Shown here: positions 41,389 to 49,458 of the stretch, piece by piece
Layout: each line of letters begins with the position of its first letter
Numbering within the stretch: position 1 is the stretch's first letter
Source: an uncultured Oscillospiraceae bacterium
GTDB taxonomy: Bacteria > Bacillota > Clostridia > Oscillospirales > Ruminococcaceae
Assembly (NCBI GenBank): GCA_934446355.1
Contig: CAKSEC010000005.1
Coordinates: 62,001 to 126,000 of the forward strand
Reading direction: 5' to 3'
Length of the DNA: 64,000 bases
Notes under the pieces: generated by a model
Seen by the model: the letters and a program-made list of their open reading frames with translations, nothing else
Told to the model about the DNA's origin: nothing
Database searches by the model: none
Position numbers and translations under genes: made by a program

Positions 41389-42471
41389 ATGAACGACAAG
41401 CTGATTTTAGCGGAAGCACGATATGATGAAATAGGCGTAAAGCTGTCCGACCCGGCGGTGATTTCAGACAACAAGCTTTACCGTGACCTTATGAGGGAGC
41501 ACAAGAGCCTGACGCCGCTGATGGAGGTGTGGCAGAAATACAAAAAGGCGGAGAAAAGCTACGAGGACGCAGCCTCTGCGCTGAAAGAGGCAGGCTCTGA
41601 CGCTGAACTGCGGGAACTTGCCCAGAGCGAATGCGATGAAAACAAGGCGCTGATGAGCAAGCTGTCAGAGGAACTGAAAGTGCTCATGCTGCCAAAGGAC
41701 CCCGACGACGACCGAAGCTGTATCATTGAGATACGTGCCGGCGCAGGCGGCGAGGAAGCGGCGCTTTTCGCAAACTCCCTGATGAGAATGTACACCATGT
41801 ACGCTGCGAAGCAGGGCTGGCGGGTCGAGCCCATAGACTCGAACCCGACAGAACTTGGCGGCTATCGCGAGGTAAGCTTTCTTGTCGAGGGCGAGGGCGT
41901 ATTCGCAAAGATGAAGTACGAAAGCGGTGTTCATCGTGTGCAGAGAGTACCTGAAACGGAGTCGCAGGGGCGCATTCAGACCTCGACCGTGACTGTCGCA
42001 GTGCTGCCCGAAGCGGAAGAAGTCGATGTTGACATCAACCCCGCCGACCTTGTTATTGAAACGTTCCGTTCAAGCGGCGCAGGCGGTCAGCATATCAACA
42101 AGACTGAATCTGCGATAAGGATAATACACCAGCCGACCGGCACGGTGGTCGAGTGTCAGGAGGAGCGTTCGCAGTTCAAGAACAAGGAAAAGGCGATGAA
42201 GAAGCTTTACAGCAAGCTTTATGAAGCAAAGCTGAACGAGCGTGACAGCGCCATTGCAGAGGAGCGCAGGATACAGGTCGGCACGGGCGACCGCTCCGAA
42301 CGTATACGCACATATAATTTCCCGCAGTCTAGGGTGACTGACCACAGGATAGGGCTTACGCTCTACAAGCTGGACGATATGATGAACGGCGGCTGCGACG
42401 AGGTGTTCGAGGCGCTCAGACTCGCCGACCAGTCCGCTAAATTGCTGAAGCAGGACAATGAAAGGATATGA
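41389..42471 (+). CDS. prfA: Peptide chain release factor 1
   Basis: RF1 reads UAA and UAG and triggers peptide release. The 360-residue length is standard. The codon-recognition loop carries PET (in RVPETESQGRIQTS, about residue 185), which is the RF1-type PxT, not the SPF of RF2. The catalytic GGQ lies in GAGGQHINKTESAIR (about residues 229-231). The C-terminal RIRTYNFPQSRVTDHRIGLTLY is also typical. AGGAGG precedes ATG 41389. Its 3' end overlaps the Sua5 gene by 14 bp. No RF1-methylating PrmC is encoded between them, though prmC often follows prfA. Confidence 0.97.
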   Translation: MNDKLILAEARYDEIGVKLSDPAVISDNKLYRDLMREHKSLTPLMEVWQKYKKAEKSYEDAASALKEAGSDAELRELAQSECDENKALMSKLSEELKVLMLPKDPDDDRSCIIEIRAGAGGEEAALFANSLMRMYTMYAAKQGWRVEPIDSNPTELGGYREVSFLVEGEGVFAKMKYESGVHRVQRVPETESQGRIQTSTVTVAVLPEAEEVDVDINPADLVIETFRSSGAGGQHINKTESAIRIIHQPTGTVVECQEERSQFKNKEKAMKKLYSKLYEAKLNERDSAIAEERRIQVGTGDRSERIRTYNFPQSRVTDHRIGLTLYKLDDMMNGGCDEVFEALRLADQSAKLLKQDNERI

Positions 42472-43498
42472 CCCTATTTTGACGACCGAATTACTGCCGT
42501 TTTCTCCGCAGGCTGCGCAGAAAGCGGCTGAGATACTGTCTGCAGGCGGGATAGTCGGGATACCGACCGAAACCGTATACGGCCTTGCGGCGGACGCACT
42601 GAACGAGAAAGCCGTCCGCAGCATATTTGAAGCCAAGGGACGCCCGCAGGACAACCCACTGATAGTGCATATCAGCGGCATGGAGCAGCTTCCCCCGCTG
42701 GTCAGGGAGATACCTCCGCTTGCCTATAAGCTTGCTGAGAAATTCTGGCCCGGACCGCTCACGATGATATTCCCCAAGTCGGATATGATACCGTCTGCGA
42801 CGAGCGGCGGGCTTGACACGGTTGCGGTCAGAATGCCGCAAAGCCCTGAAGCAAGGGCGATAATCGACGCCTGCGGGTTTCCGCTCGCAGCGCCGTCGGC
42901 GAACCTTTCGGGAAGCCCCAGCCCTACCACGGCGCAGCACGTCATGAACGATATGAACGGCAGGATACCGCTGATAATCGACGGCGGCGAATGCTCCTGC
43001 GGAGTGGAGAGCACGGTGCTCTGCTTCACAGGTGCAGACCGTGTGAGGATACTCAGACCGGGCGGCGTTACTCCGGAAATGCTGTCGGAATGCTGCGGCG
43101 CAGATATCGACCCCGCCGTGACGGCAGAGCCGCCAAAGGGAGCAAAGGTGCTTTCTCCCGGAATGAAATACAAGCACTATTCGCCGAAAGCCGAGGTGTA
43201 TATCGTGAACGCCCACGGCGAAAAGCTTCGCAGGTGGTGCGATAAAAACGTCAGCGGCAGCTCTGCAGTACTTTGCAGCGACGAGCAGGAGCACGGGATA
43301 TTCCATTGCTTCGGAAAGGACCCGTCGGAGCAGGCACACAGGCTTTTTGCGCTTCTGCGTGAAGCGGACGAACAGGACATAGAGAAAGTGTATGTAGAAA
43401 TGCCGTCCGAGCAGGGGATAGGGCTTGCCGTGTATAACCGGCTGCTGCGTGCGGCGGCTTTTCGGGTGATAGAAACAGGAGACAGCGATGAGCGGTAG
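42458..43498 (+). CDS. L-threonylcarbamoyladenylate synthase (Sua5/TsaC)
   Basis: This enzyme makes threonylcarbamoyl-AMP from threonine, bicarbonate and ATP, the first step toward the t6A37 modification of tRNA. The 346-residue protein has the YrdC domain (about residues 10-205) with GIPTETVYGLAADA, KGRPQDNPLIVHI and PSANLSGSPSPTTA, then a linker and the Sua5-specific C-terminal domain (about 225-346; SPGMKYKHYSPKAEVY). ATG 42458 sits within the end of prfA behind AGGA. It overlaps coaE by 11 bp. The t6A made with its product is the substrate of TrmO at 1.6 kb. Confidence 0.95.
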   Translation: MKGYDPILTTELLPFSPQAAQKAAEILSAGGIVGIPTETVYGLAADALNEKAVRSIFEAKGRPQDNPLIVHISGMEQLPPLVREIPPLAYKLAEKFWPGPLTMIFPKSDMIPSATSGGLDTVAVRMPQSPEARAIIDACGFPLAAPSANLSGSPSPTTAQHVMNDMNGRIPLIIDGGECSCGVESTVLCFTGADRVRILRPGGVTPEMLSECCGADIDPAVTAEPPKGAKVLSPGMKYKHYSPKAEVYIVNAHGEKLRRWCDKNVSGSSAVLCSDEQEHGIFHCFGKDPSEQAHRLFALLREADEQDIEKVYVEMPSEQGIGLAVYNRLLRAAAFRVIETGDSDER

Positions 43499-44090
43499 CA
43501 GTCAGATGATAGTCGGACTGACCGGAATGTCCGGCGCAGGCAAATCCACAGTATGCGGGGTATTTGCGGAAAATGGCTTTGACGTGGTGGACTGCGACAA
43601 ATGCTCCCGCGAGGTGGTGCAGCCGGGAATGCCGGCTCTTGACGAACTTCGGGAGCGGTTCTGCGCCGATGTAATACGTCAGGACGGCACCCTTGACAGG
43701 AGAGCCACAGCCGAGATAATATTCAACGATCCGGAAAAACGGCGGGTTTTCAATCAAATAATGTACCCGTATATAACATATAATATCATTGTTAAACTCA
43801 GGCAGTGCGGCGGACTGGCGCTTCTGGACGCACCCACGCTGTTTGAAGCGGGACTGGAGCTGCTGTGCCGCAGTATAGTATGCGTCGTGGCGGATACGGA
43901 ACAGTGCGCAGAGCGCATAATGAAGCGTGACGGGATAGACCATGAACTTGCACGGGCAAGGCTCGGCAGTCAGCATGGCGCTGATTTCTATATCAGCAGG
44001 TCGGATATCTGCATAGAGAACAACGGCACTCCCGCCCAGCTTCGTGAAGCGGCAGCGAGAGCCGCAGAGAAACTGAAAGGCGGAACATGA
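43488..44090 (+). CDS. coaE: Dephospho-CoA kinase
   Basis: The last step of coenzyme A synthesis, phosphorylation of the 3'-hydroxyl of dephospho-CoA. The 200-residue protein shows the P-loop GLTGMSGAGKSTV (about residues 10-22), VVDCDKCSREVVQPG (substrate Asp), PYITYNIIVKLRQC, and LLDAPTLFEAGLE (about residue 105), all of which match the family; the lid carries CAERIMKRDGIDHELARARLGSQ split around residue 150. ATG 43488 follows GGAG. It overlaps the preceding Sua5 gene by 11 bp and the transglycosylase gene by 4 bp. Confidence 0.94.
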   Translation: MSGSSQMIVGLTGMSGAGKSTVCGVFAENGFDVVDCDKCSREVVQPGMPALDELRERFCADVIRQDGTLDRRATAEIIFNDPEKRRVFNQIMYPYITYNIIVKLRQCGGLALLDAPTLFEAGLELLCRSIVCVVADTEQCAERIMKRDGIDHELARARLGSQHGADFYISRSDICIENNGTPAQLREAAARAAEKLKGGT

Positions 44091-44671
44091 CAAAATACCG
44101 AAAGAAAAGGCGAAGCCCGCTGCCGTGGATAATCATTTCTGCGGTGCTGTTGGCAGTGCTGGCGGTGGGGGGATTTTTCGGATACAGATATTTCGAGGAA
44201 TACACCCACCCGATAAAATACGAGCAGTATGTTGAAAAATACTCGCGTGAGAACGGTCTGGACAAATATCTGGTATATGCCGTGATAAAGACGGAAAGCG
44301 GGTTCGACCCGTCCGCATTGTCGAATGTCGGTGCGAGAGGTCTTATGCAGCTGATGAAAGACACGTTCGACTGGGTAAGCTACCGTCTGGGCGACGAGGA
44401 AACTCAGTACCTTGATATGTACGACCCTGAAACGAATATACGCTACGGCTGCTGGCTTCTCGGATATCTTTACAAGGAATTCGGGAATGTCGAAACCACG
44501 ATGGCGGCGTATCATGCGGGCAGGGGACAGGTCAACGAGTGGCTTTCCGACAGGAGCATATCCGCCGACGGAGTTCACCTTGACAGCATACCGATAAAGG
44601 ACACCGCACATTACGTCGGGAAGATAGTAAAGGCGATGGATACCTATAAAAGGCTGTACGACAGCAAATGA
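44087..44671 (+). CDS. Membrane-anchored lytic transglycosylase (SLT domain)
   Basis: A 194-residue protein with an N-terminal basic cytoplasmic tail, one membrane anchor (about residues 13-34) and an extracellular SLT domain. The catalytic Glu is in VIKTESGFDPSALSNVGARGLMQLM (read around residues 66-90), followed by the family segments NIRYGCWLLGYLY and MAAYHAGRGQVNEWL. Such enzymes cleave the glycan chains of peptidoglycan to anhydro-muropeptides. Its ATG overlaps the coaE stop (ATGA), completing the run prfA-sua5-coaE-slt. It is short, with no additional binding domains. Confidence 0.92.
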   Translation: MTKYRKKRRSPLPWIIISAVLLAVLAVGGFFGYRYFEEYTHPIKYEQYVEKYSRENGLDKYLVYAVIKTESGFDPSALSNVGARGLMQLMKDTFDWVSYRLGDEETQYLDMYDPETNIRYGCWLLGYLYKEFGNVETTMAAYHAGRGQVNEWLSDRSISADGVHLDSIPIKDTAHYVGKIVKAMDTYKRLYDSK

Positions 44672-44720
44672 CGTAAATTTCGGCGCAAATGCCGTGAATA
44701 AATGAAAGGAAATGAATATC

Positions 44721-46118
44721 ATGTCTGAATCAAAGGTAAAAGAACTTAAGGAAAAGCTTCTGATGAACAAGAAGAACGCAGTCCTCAGAATGAGCGACGA
44801 GGAAATGAAGAAGTGCGACAAATTCTGCGAGGGCTACAAGAAGTTCCTCGACGTTGCAAAGACTGAGCGGGAAGCCGCTGCGCAGATAGTCAAGATGGCT
44901 CAGCAGTACGGTTTTTCGGAGTTCAGCGCAAAGAACCGTTACAAGGCGGGCGACAAGGTATACTACCTCAACCGTGAGAAAGCCGTGATACTTGCTGTTA
45001 TCGGCAAACAGCCCATTGAAAACGGCGTTAATCTGGTGGCTGCGCATATTGACTCGCCCCGCCTTGATATGAAGCAGAATCCGCTGTACGAAAAGGACGA
45101 GGTGGCTTACTTCAAGACCCATTATTACGGCGGTATCAAGAAATATCAGTGGCCGACCGTTCCGCTGTCGCTGCATGGCGTTATCGTAAAGGCTGACGGA
45201 AGCAAGCTTACCGTAAATATCGGAGAGGACGAGAGCGACCCTGTTTTCTGCGTTTCCGATCTGCTGCCGCACCTTGCCGACCAGCAGTATAAGCGTCCAT
45301 CTAACCAGCTTATCAAGGGCGAGGAACTGAATCTCATCATCGGCAGCAGACCTTTTGAGGACGACGAGGCAAGCGAACTTGTTAAGCTGAATATCATGAT
45401 GATACTCAATGAAAAGTACGGTATCGTGGAGTCTGACTTCATTTCAGCCGAGTTAGAGGCAGTGCCTGCGTTCAAGGCAAAGGACGTAGGCTTTGACAGA
45501 AGTCTTGTCGGCGCATATGGTCAGGACGACAGAGTGTGCGCATATACCGAACTGATGGCTGTGCTGGAGCTGAAAGACCCCGACAAGACTGCAGTAGCTA
45601 TCCTCACCGATAAGGAGGAAACCGGCTCTGACGGCAACACCGGACTTCGCTCGGCATATCTTAAGTATTTCATTGCAGACCTTGCCGCTACCTTTGGCAT
45701 AAAGGGCAGGACAGTTCTGCACAACTCACGCTGCCTGTCCGCAGACGTAAACGCCGCATACGACCCGACATTCCCTGATGTATTTGAGAAGAGGAACAGC
45801 GCACTGCTCAACGGCGGCGTATGCGTGACCAAATACACCGGCGCAAGAGGAAAGAGCGGCACATCTGACGCTTCGGCAGAGTTCGTTGGCGAGATACGTT
45901 CGCTGCTCGACAAAAAGGGCGTTATCTGGCAGACCGGCGAACTTGGCAAGGTAGATATCGGCGGCGGCGGAACTGTCGCAGCGTATATCGCAAACCTTGA
46001 CGTAGACACTATTGATGTCGGCGTTCCGGTGCTTTCAATGCACGCACCCTTTGAGATAACCGCAAAGACCGATATCTATGCGGCTTATAAGGCTTTTGAA
46101 GCGTTTGTGAACGACTGA
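44721..46118 (+). CDS. M18 family aminopeptidase
   Basis: A 465-residue metallo-aminopeptidase of the M18 (aspartyl aminopeptidase) family, which removes N-terminal acidic or other residues from peptides using two zinc ions and usually forms a dodecamer. Motifs: VAAHIDSPRLDMK (zinc His, about residue 100), AYGQDDRVCAY (metal Asp), LTDKEETGSDG (catalytic and metal Glu), and the C-terminal VPVLSMHAPFEI (zinc His). ATG 44721 is preferred over ATG 44712 because AAGGA is 10 nt from the former and overlaps the latter. No promoter or terminator is clear around it. Confidence 0.93.
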   Translation: MSESKVKELKEKLLMNKKNAVLRMSDEEMKKCDKFCEGYKKFLDVAKTEREAAAQIVKMAQQYGFSEFSAKNRYKAGDKVYYLNREKAVILAVIGKQPIENGVNLVAAHIDSPRLDMKQNPLYEKDEVAYFKTHYYGGIKKYQWPTVPLSLHGVIVKADGSKLTVNIGEDESDPVFCVSDLLPHLADQQYKRPSNQLIKGEELNLIIGSRPFEDDEASELVKLNIMMILNEKYGIVESDFISAELEAVPAFKAKDVGFDRSLVGAYGQDDRVCAYTELMAVLELKDPDKTAVAILTDKEETGSDGNTGLRSAYLKYFIADLAATFGIKGRTVLHNSRCLSADVNAAYDPTFPDVFEKRNSALLNGGVCVTKYTGARGKSGTSDASAEFVGEIRSLLDKKGVIWQTGELGKVDIGGGGTVAAYIANLDVDTIDVGVPVLSMHAPFEITAKTDIYAAYKAFEAFVND

Positions 46119-46153
46119 ACCGGAAATAATTTGGCATAACAGCCCGTACAAAT

Positions 46154-46197
46154 TCACCCCCTTTTCCGCATAGACATAGAATGCAGAATGGGGGTGA
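46154..46197 (+). promoter_or_regulatory. Hairpin that masks the ribosome site of yunB
   Basis: TCACCCCC (46154-46161) is perfectly complementary to GGGGGTGA (46190-46197), which is the only plausible ribosome site for ATG 46204. An inner GCAT/ATGC pairing (46168-46171 with 46181-46184) supports the fold. Confidence 0.55.
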
Positions 46198-46203
46198 TTT
46201 GTA

Positions 46204-46893
46204 ATGATGTCAGACAAGACCCGCAGTTCTCTGCGAAAGCTTGGCGTAAAGCTTATCGCAGCGGCTCTGGTGATAGTCGGACTGGCGTTCATCGTTGACC
46301 TGTGTTTTCGTCCGGTGGTGGAAACGGTCAACTTTAATGAATGCCACGCAGCTGTGAGCGGCATGATAAACCGCTGCATTGAAGCAGAACTTGAACGTGA
46401 GGATATCGACTATTCCAGCCTTGTGGACATTACAAGGGACGAATCCGGCTCAGTCTGCTCGATAGAAAGCAATGCGCTGAACATAAACAAGCTGAAAAAC
46501 AACATAGCCTCTCGTCTTGAGCGGGAACTTGAGCGCATGAGCAGCATTGACATAATGATACCAGTCGGCACGCTCACCGGCATACAGCTTCTGCATGGCA
46601 GGGGCTTTGAGGTCGGAATGACCGTTTCGCCGGTCGGATACGCTCAGACAGCGATAATCAGCGAGTTTACCGAGGCAGGTCTGAATCAGACCCGCCACAG
46701 AATAATCATCATGATAGAGGTGGTGGCGGACGCAGTTATCCCCGGCTTTTCGTCAAGAGTGCCGGTGGCGGCGTCCATCGTTGCCGCAGAAACGATAATC
46801 GTCGGAAAGATACCTGACGCATACACTCATGTTGTTGCAGGCGATACCGACCTTGTGGGGCTGCTGCAGGATTACGGGGCAGTTCTTGATTAG
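46204..46893 (+). CDS. yunB: YunB-like sporulation protein
   Basis: A 229-residue membrane-anchored protein. One N-terminal helix (about residues 14-34) is followed by an extracellular domain. The pattern with INRCIEAELE, NALNINKLKNNIASRLERELE, IMIPVGTLTGIQLLHGRGFEV and TEAGLNQTRHRIIIMIEV agrees with YunB, which in B. subtilis is made in the mother cell under sigma-E and is needed for efficient spore formation. Start ATG 46204 (a second ATG follows at once) lies behind GGGGGTGA. That site is in a hairpin, so expression may be restricted. ligA follows 9 bp downstream. Confidence 0.87.
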   Translation: MMSDKTRSSLRKLGVKLIAAALVIVGLAFIVDLCFRPVVETVNFNECHAAVSGMINRCIEAELEREDIDYSSLVDITRDESGSVCSIESNALNINKLKNNIASRLERELERMSSIDIMIPVGTLTGIQLLHGRGFEVGMTVSPVGYAQTAIISEFTEAGLNQTRHRIIIMIEVVADAVIPGFSSRVPVAASIVAAETIIVGKIPDAYTHVVAGDTDLVGLLQDYGAVLD

Positions 46894-46902
46894 GAGGATA
46901 AT

Positions 46903-48879
46903 TTGGAGCTTAAGGAAGCGGAAAAGCGTGCTGCGGAACTTCGCAGCATTATTGAGAAGCACAATCACAACTATTACGACCTTGATTCGCCCACTATCGA
47001 GGACGACGAATACGACGCACTCATGCGGGAACTTCGTGGGATAGAGCAGCAATACCCCGAACTTGCGCTGCCTGATTCCCCGACCCAGCGTGTGGGCGGT
47101 ACTGTGAACAGTACCTTTGAAAAGGTCACGCATACGGTGCAGATGGGCTCTTTGCAGGATATTTTCAGCGAGGAGGAGGTTCGCTCGTTCCTTGCCGGAG
47201 TGATGGAGCAGGGCGCAGACGAGTTTGTTGTCGAGCCGAAAATAGACGGCCTGTCTGTGTCGCTTGAATATCGGGACGGCGTATTCATGAGAGGTTCGAC
47301 AAGAGGCGACGGCTTTGTCGGCGAGGATATCACGGCAAATCTTAAAACGATACGTTCCATTCCGCTGAAGCTGGACGGCGCTCCTGAGTTCCTTGAGGTG
47401 CGGGGCGAGGTTTATATGTCCAAAAAAAGCTTCGGCGCATTGTGCGAGGAGCAGGAAAGAAACGGCGACCCGCTGCCGAAGAATCCCAGAAACGCTGCTG
47501 CAGGCTCGCTCAGGCAGAAAGACAGTTCCGTCACTGCGAAGCGCAGGCTGGATATATTTTGCTTCAATATTCAGCAGATAGAGGGAAAAGAACTTTCCAC
47601 GCATTCGCAGTCGCTGGAGTACATCAAATCGCTCGGATTCTGCGTTATTCCGGATTTCAGAGTGTGCCATACCGCAGACGAGGTGGTCGGGCGAATTCGT
47701 GAGATAGGCAAGCAGCGAAAGAGCCTGCCGTTCGATATCGACGGGGCTGTAGTCAAGGTGAACAGCTTTGCCCTCAGGACTGAGATAGGCTCGACAACGA
47801 AAGTGCCGAAATGGGCTGTCGCATTCAAATACCCGCCCGAGGAAAAGGAAACCACGCTGAACGAGATAGAGATAAATGTCGGCAGGACTGGCGCGCTCAC
47901 TCCCGTCGCAATATTCGACCCGGTACAGCTTGCGGGCACGACAGTGTCACGTGCGATACTGCATAATCAGGACATGATAACCGACAAAGATATCCGTGTA
48001 GGCGACAGGATAGTCGTGCGCAAGGCGGGGGACATAATCCCTGAGGTAGTGCGCAGCGTTTCCCACCGTGACGGTTCCGAGCCTTACTTTATCCCAAACG
48101 TATGTCCCATCTGCGGTGCGGAAGCGCTGCGTGACGAGGACGAAGCGGTGATACGCTGCCAGAATATCGACTGTCCGGCGCAGCTTGCACGTTCTATCGA
48201 GCATTTCGCCAGCCGTGGCGCAATGAATATAGAGGGTCTGGGAGAGGCGATAGTGCAGCAGCTTCTTGACCATGGCTTCGTGCGCAATGTAGCAGACCTT
48301 TACGAACTTGACGTGCAGACCGTTATGCAGATAACGGGCGGTGTCAAATCGGCGGAAAATCTAATAGCGTCAATCGAGCGGTCGAAAGGCAGCGGGCTTG
48401 ACAGGCTCGTGTTTGCGCTTGGGATACGTGGGATAGGTCAGCGTGCCGCAGTGCTTCTGTGTGAGAAATTCGGCGATATGGAGAGCATAATGAACGCACT
48501 GCCGCTTGAAATATGCGCAATAGACGGCTTCGGGCAGATCATGGCTGATTCGGTGTACAGCGCAATGCGTGAACCGCACAGGATACGGCTTATAGAGCGG
48601 CTTCGTGAGCACGGCGTGAATATGAGCTATTCAAGCAGCAAGGTGTCTGACTCGCTTGCAGGAAAGGTATTCGTGCTGACCGGAACGCTCCCGACGCTGA
48701 CCCGTGATCAGGCAAAGCAGATGATAGAGCAGCGTGGCGGCAAGTGCTCCTCGTCAGTGAGCAAAAAGACCAGCTTCGTCCTTGCGGGAGAGGAAGCCGG
48801 AAGCAAGCTGACCAAGGCTCAGGAACTTGGGCTTGCGATAATCTCAGAGAGTGAATTTCTCAATATGATAGGGGAATAA
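46903..48879 (+). CDS. ligA: NAD-dependent DNA ligase
   Basis: Seals nicks in replication and repair using NAD+. Domains of the 658-residue protein in order: Ia (HNHNYYDLDSPTIEDDEYD, residues about 20-40), adenylation domain with nucleophile Lys113 in EPKIDGLS, OB fold, Cys4 zinc finger (CPICG and CQNIDCPAQ, about residues 400-430), helix-hairpin-helix repeats (ALGIRGIGQRAA), and the C-terminal BRCT domain (about 582-658, LAGKVFVLTGTLPTLTRDQ). Start is TTG 46903, with AGGAGG 5 nt upstream. It lies 9 bp after yunB and ends at a terminator shared with mscL. Confidence 0.97.
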   Translation: MELKEAEKRAAELRSIIEKHNHNYYDLDSPTIEDDEYDALMRELRGIEQQYPELALPDSPTQRVGGTVNSTFEKVTHTVQMGSLQDIFSEEEVRSFLAGVMEQGADEFVVEPKIDGLSVSLEYRDGVFMRGSTRGDGFVGEDITANLKTIRSIPLKLDGAPEFLEVRGEVYMSKKSFGALCEEQERNGDPLPKNPRNAAAGSLRQKDSSVTAKRRLDIFCFNIQQIEGKELSTHSQSLEYIKSLGFCVIPDFRVCHTADEVVGRIREIGKQRKSLPFDIDGAVVKVNSFALRTEIGSTTKVPKWAVAFKYPPEEKETTLNEIEINVGRTGALTPVAIFDPVQLAGTTVSRAILHNQDMITDKDIRVGDRIVVRKAGDIIPEVVRSVSHRDGSEPYFIPNVCPICGAEALRDEDEAVIRCQNIDCPAQLARSIEHFASRGAMNIEGLGEAIVQQLLDHGFVRNVADLYELDVQTVMQITGGVKSAENLIASIERSKGSGLDRLVFALGIRGIGQRAAVLLCEKFGDMESIMNALPLEICAIDGFGQIMADSVYSAMREPHRIRLIERLREHGVNMSYSSSKVSDSLAGKVFVLTGTLPTLTRDQAKQMIEQRGGKCSSSVSKKTSFVLAGEEAGSKLTKAQELGLAIISESEFLNMIGE

Positions 48880-48884
48880 AATAA

Positions 48885-48912
48885 ATGGGCTGCGAAATGC
48901 AGCCCATTGTTA
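48885..48912. terminator. Bidirectional terminator between ligA and mscL
   Basis: A perfect 9-bp stem (ATGGGCTGC, 48885-48893, with 48899-48907) with A-rich sequence on the left and TGTTATTT on the right. It sits between convergent genes. Confidence 0.82.
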
Positions 48913-48913
48913 T

Positions 48914-49408
48914 TTAGCTATTGACCTTGTTCTCATTCTTGAGCAGATCCCTTATCTCAGTGAGAAGCACTATCTGAGGATCGGGCTTAGGCTCAGGCTT
49001 GGGTTCTTCCTTTTTCTTGCGGTGAAGCTTTGAAATGAACTTGATGAGAATGAACACAGCCAGTGCAATAAGCAGGAAGCTTATTATCGACTGGATAAAT
49101 GCGCCGTAATTGAGCGATATCTCAGCCACTGCGGGTGTTACGACCTCGCCGGTCGCTTCGTCGAGTACTTCCTCAACGGCGGGCTGGAGTACCAGCTTCA
49201 ACTGAGAAAAATCCATCTTTCCTGTGAGCAGTCCAAGGAGCGGCATAAGCAGGTCGCCTACCAGAGAGTTCACTATTGCCGTGAATGCAGAGCCGATGAT
49301 AAGACCGACTGCCATATCCAGCACGTTACCTCTGGAAATGAATGCCTTAAATTCCTTTGCAAGCTTCATCTTGTCTTTCTTCTGCGGTTCAGTTTTTTCT
49401 TCTGCCAT
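48914..49408 (-). CDS. mscL: Large-conductance mechanosensitive channel
   Basis: A 164-residue pentameric channel that opens under membrane tension to release solutes. The first helix carries the family hallmark FKAFISRGNVLDMAVGLIIG (about residues 15-34), then AFTAIVNSLVGDLLMPLLG. The periplasmic loop is longer than in E. coli MscL (136 residues), with VEEVLDEATGEVVTPAV, and the C-terminal helical bundle is preceded by a Lys/Glu/Pro-rich stretch (RKKKEEPKPEPKPDP). Start ATG 49408 follows AGGGAAA. It lies 50 bp after the citrate synthase gene and may share its transcript. Confidence 0.95.
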   Translation of the reverse strand: MAEEKTEPQKKDKMKLAKEFKAFISRGNVLDMAVGLIIGSAFTAIVNSLVGDLLMPLLGLLTGKMDFSQLKLVLQPAVEEVLDEATGEVVTPAVAEISLNYGAFIQSIISFLLIALAVFILIKFISKLHRKKKEEPKPEPKPDPQIVLLTEIRDLLKNENKVNS

Positions 49409-49458
49409 GACACTTTCCCTTTCGTTATGTATTATTTACCGTATAGGTTTGCGGTCTG

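Noticed and set aside
46119..46203. Sigma-E, sigma-G or sigma-K promoter for yunB
   Set aside because: GCATA and CATAGA sequences occur, but none gives both boxes with acceptable spacing, so I do not claim one.
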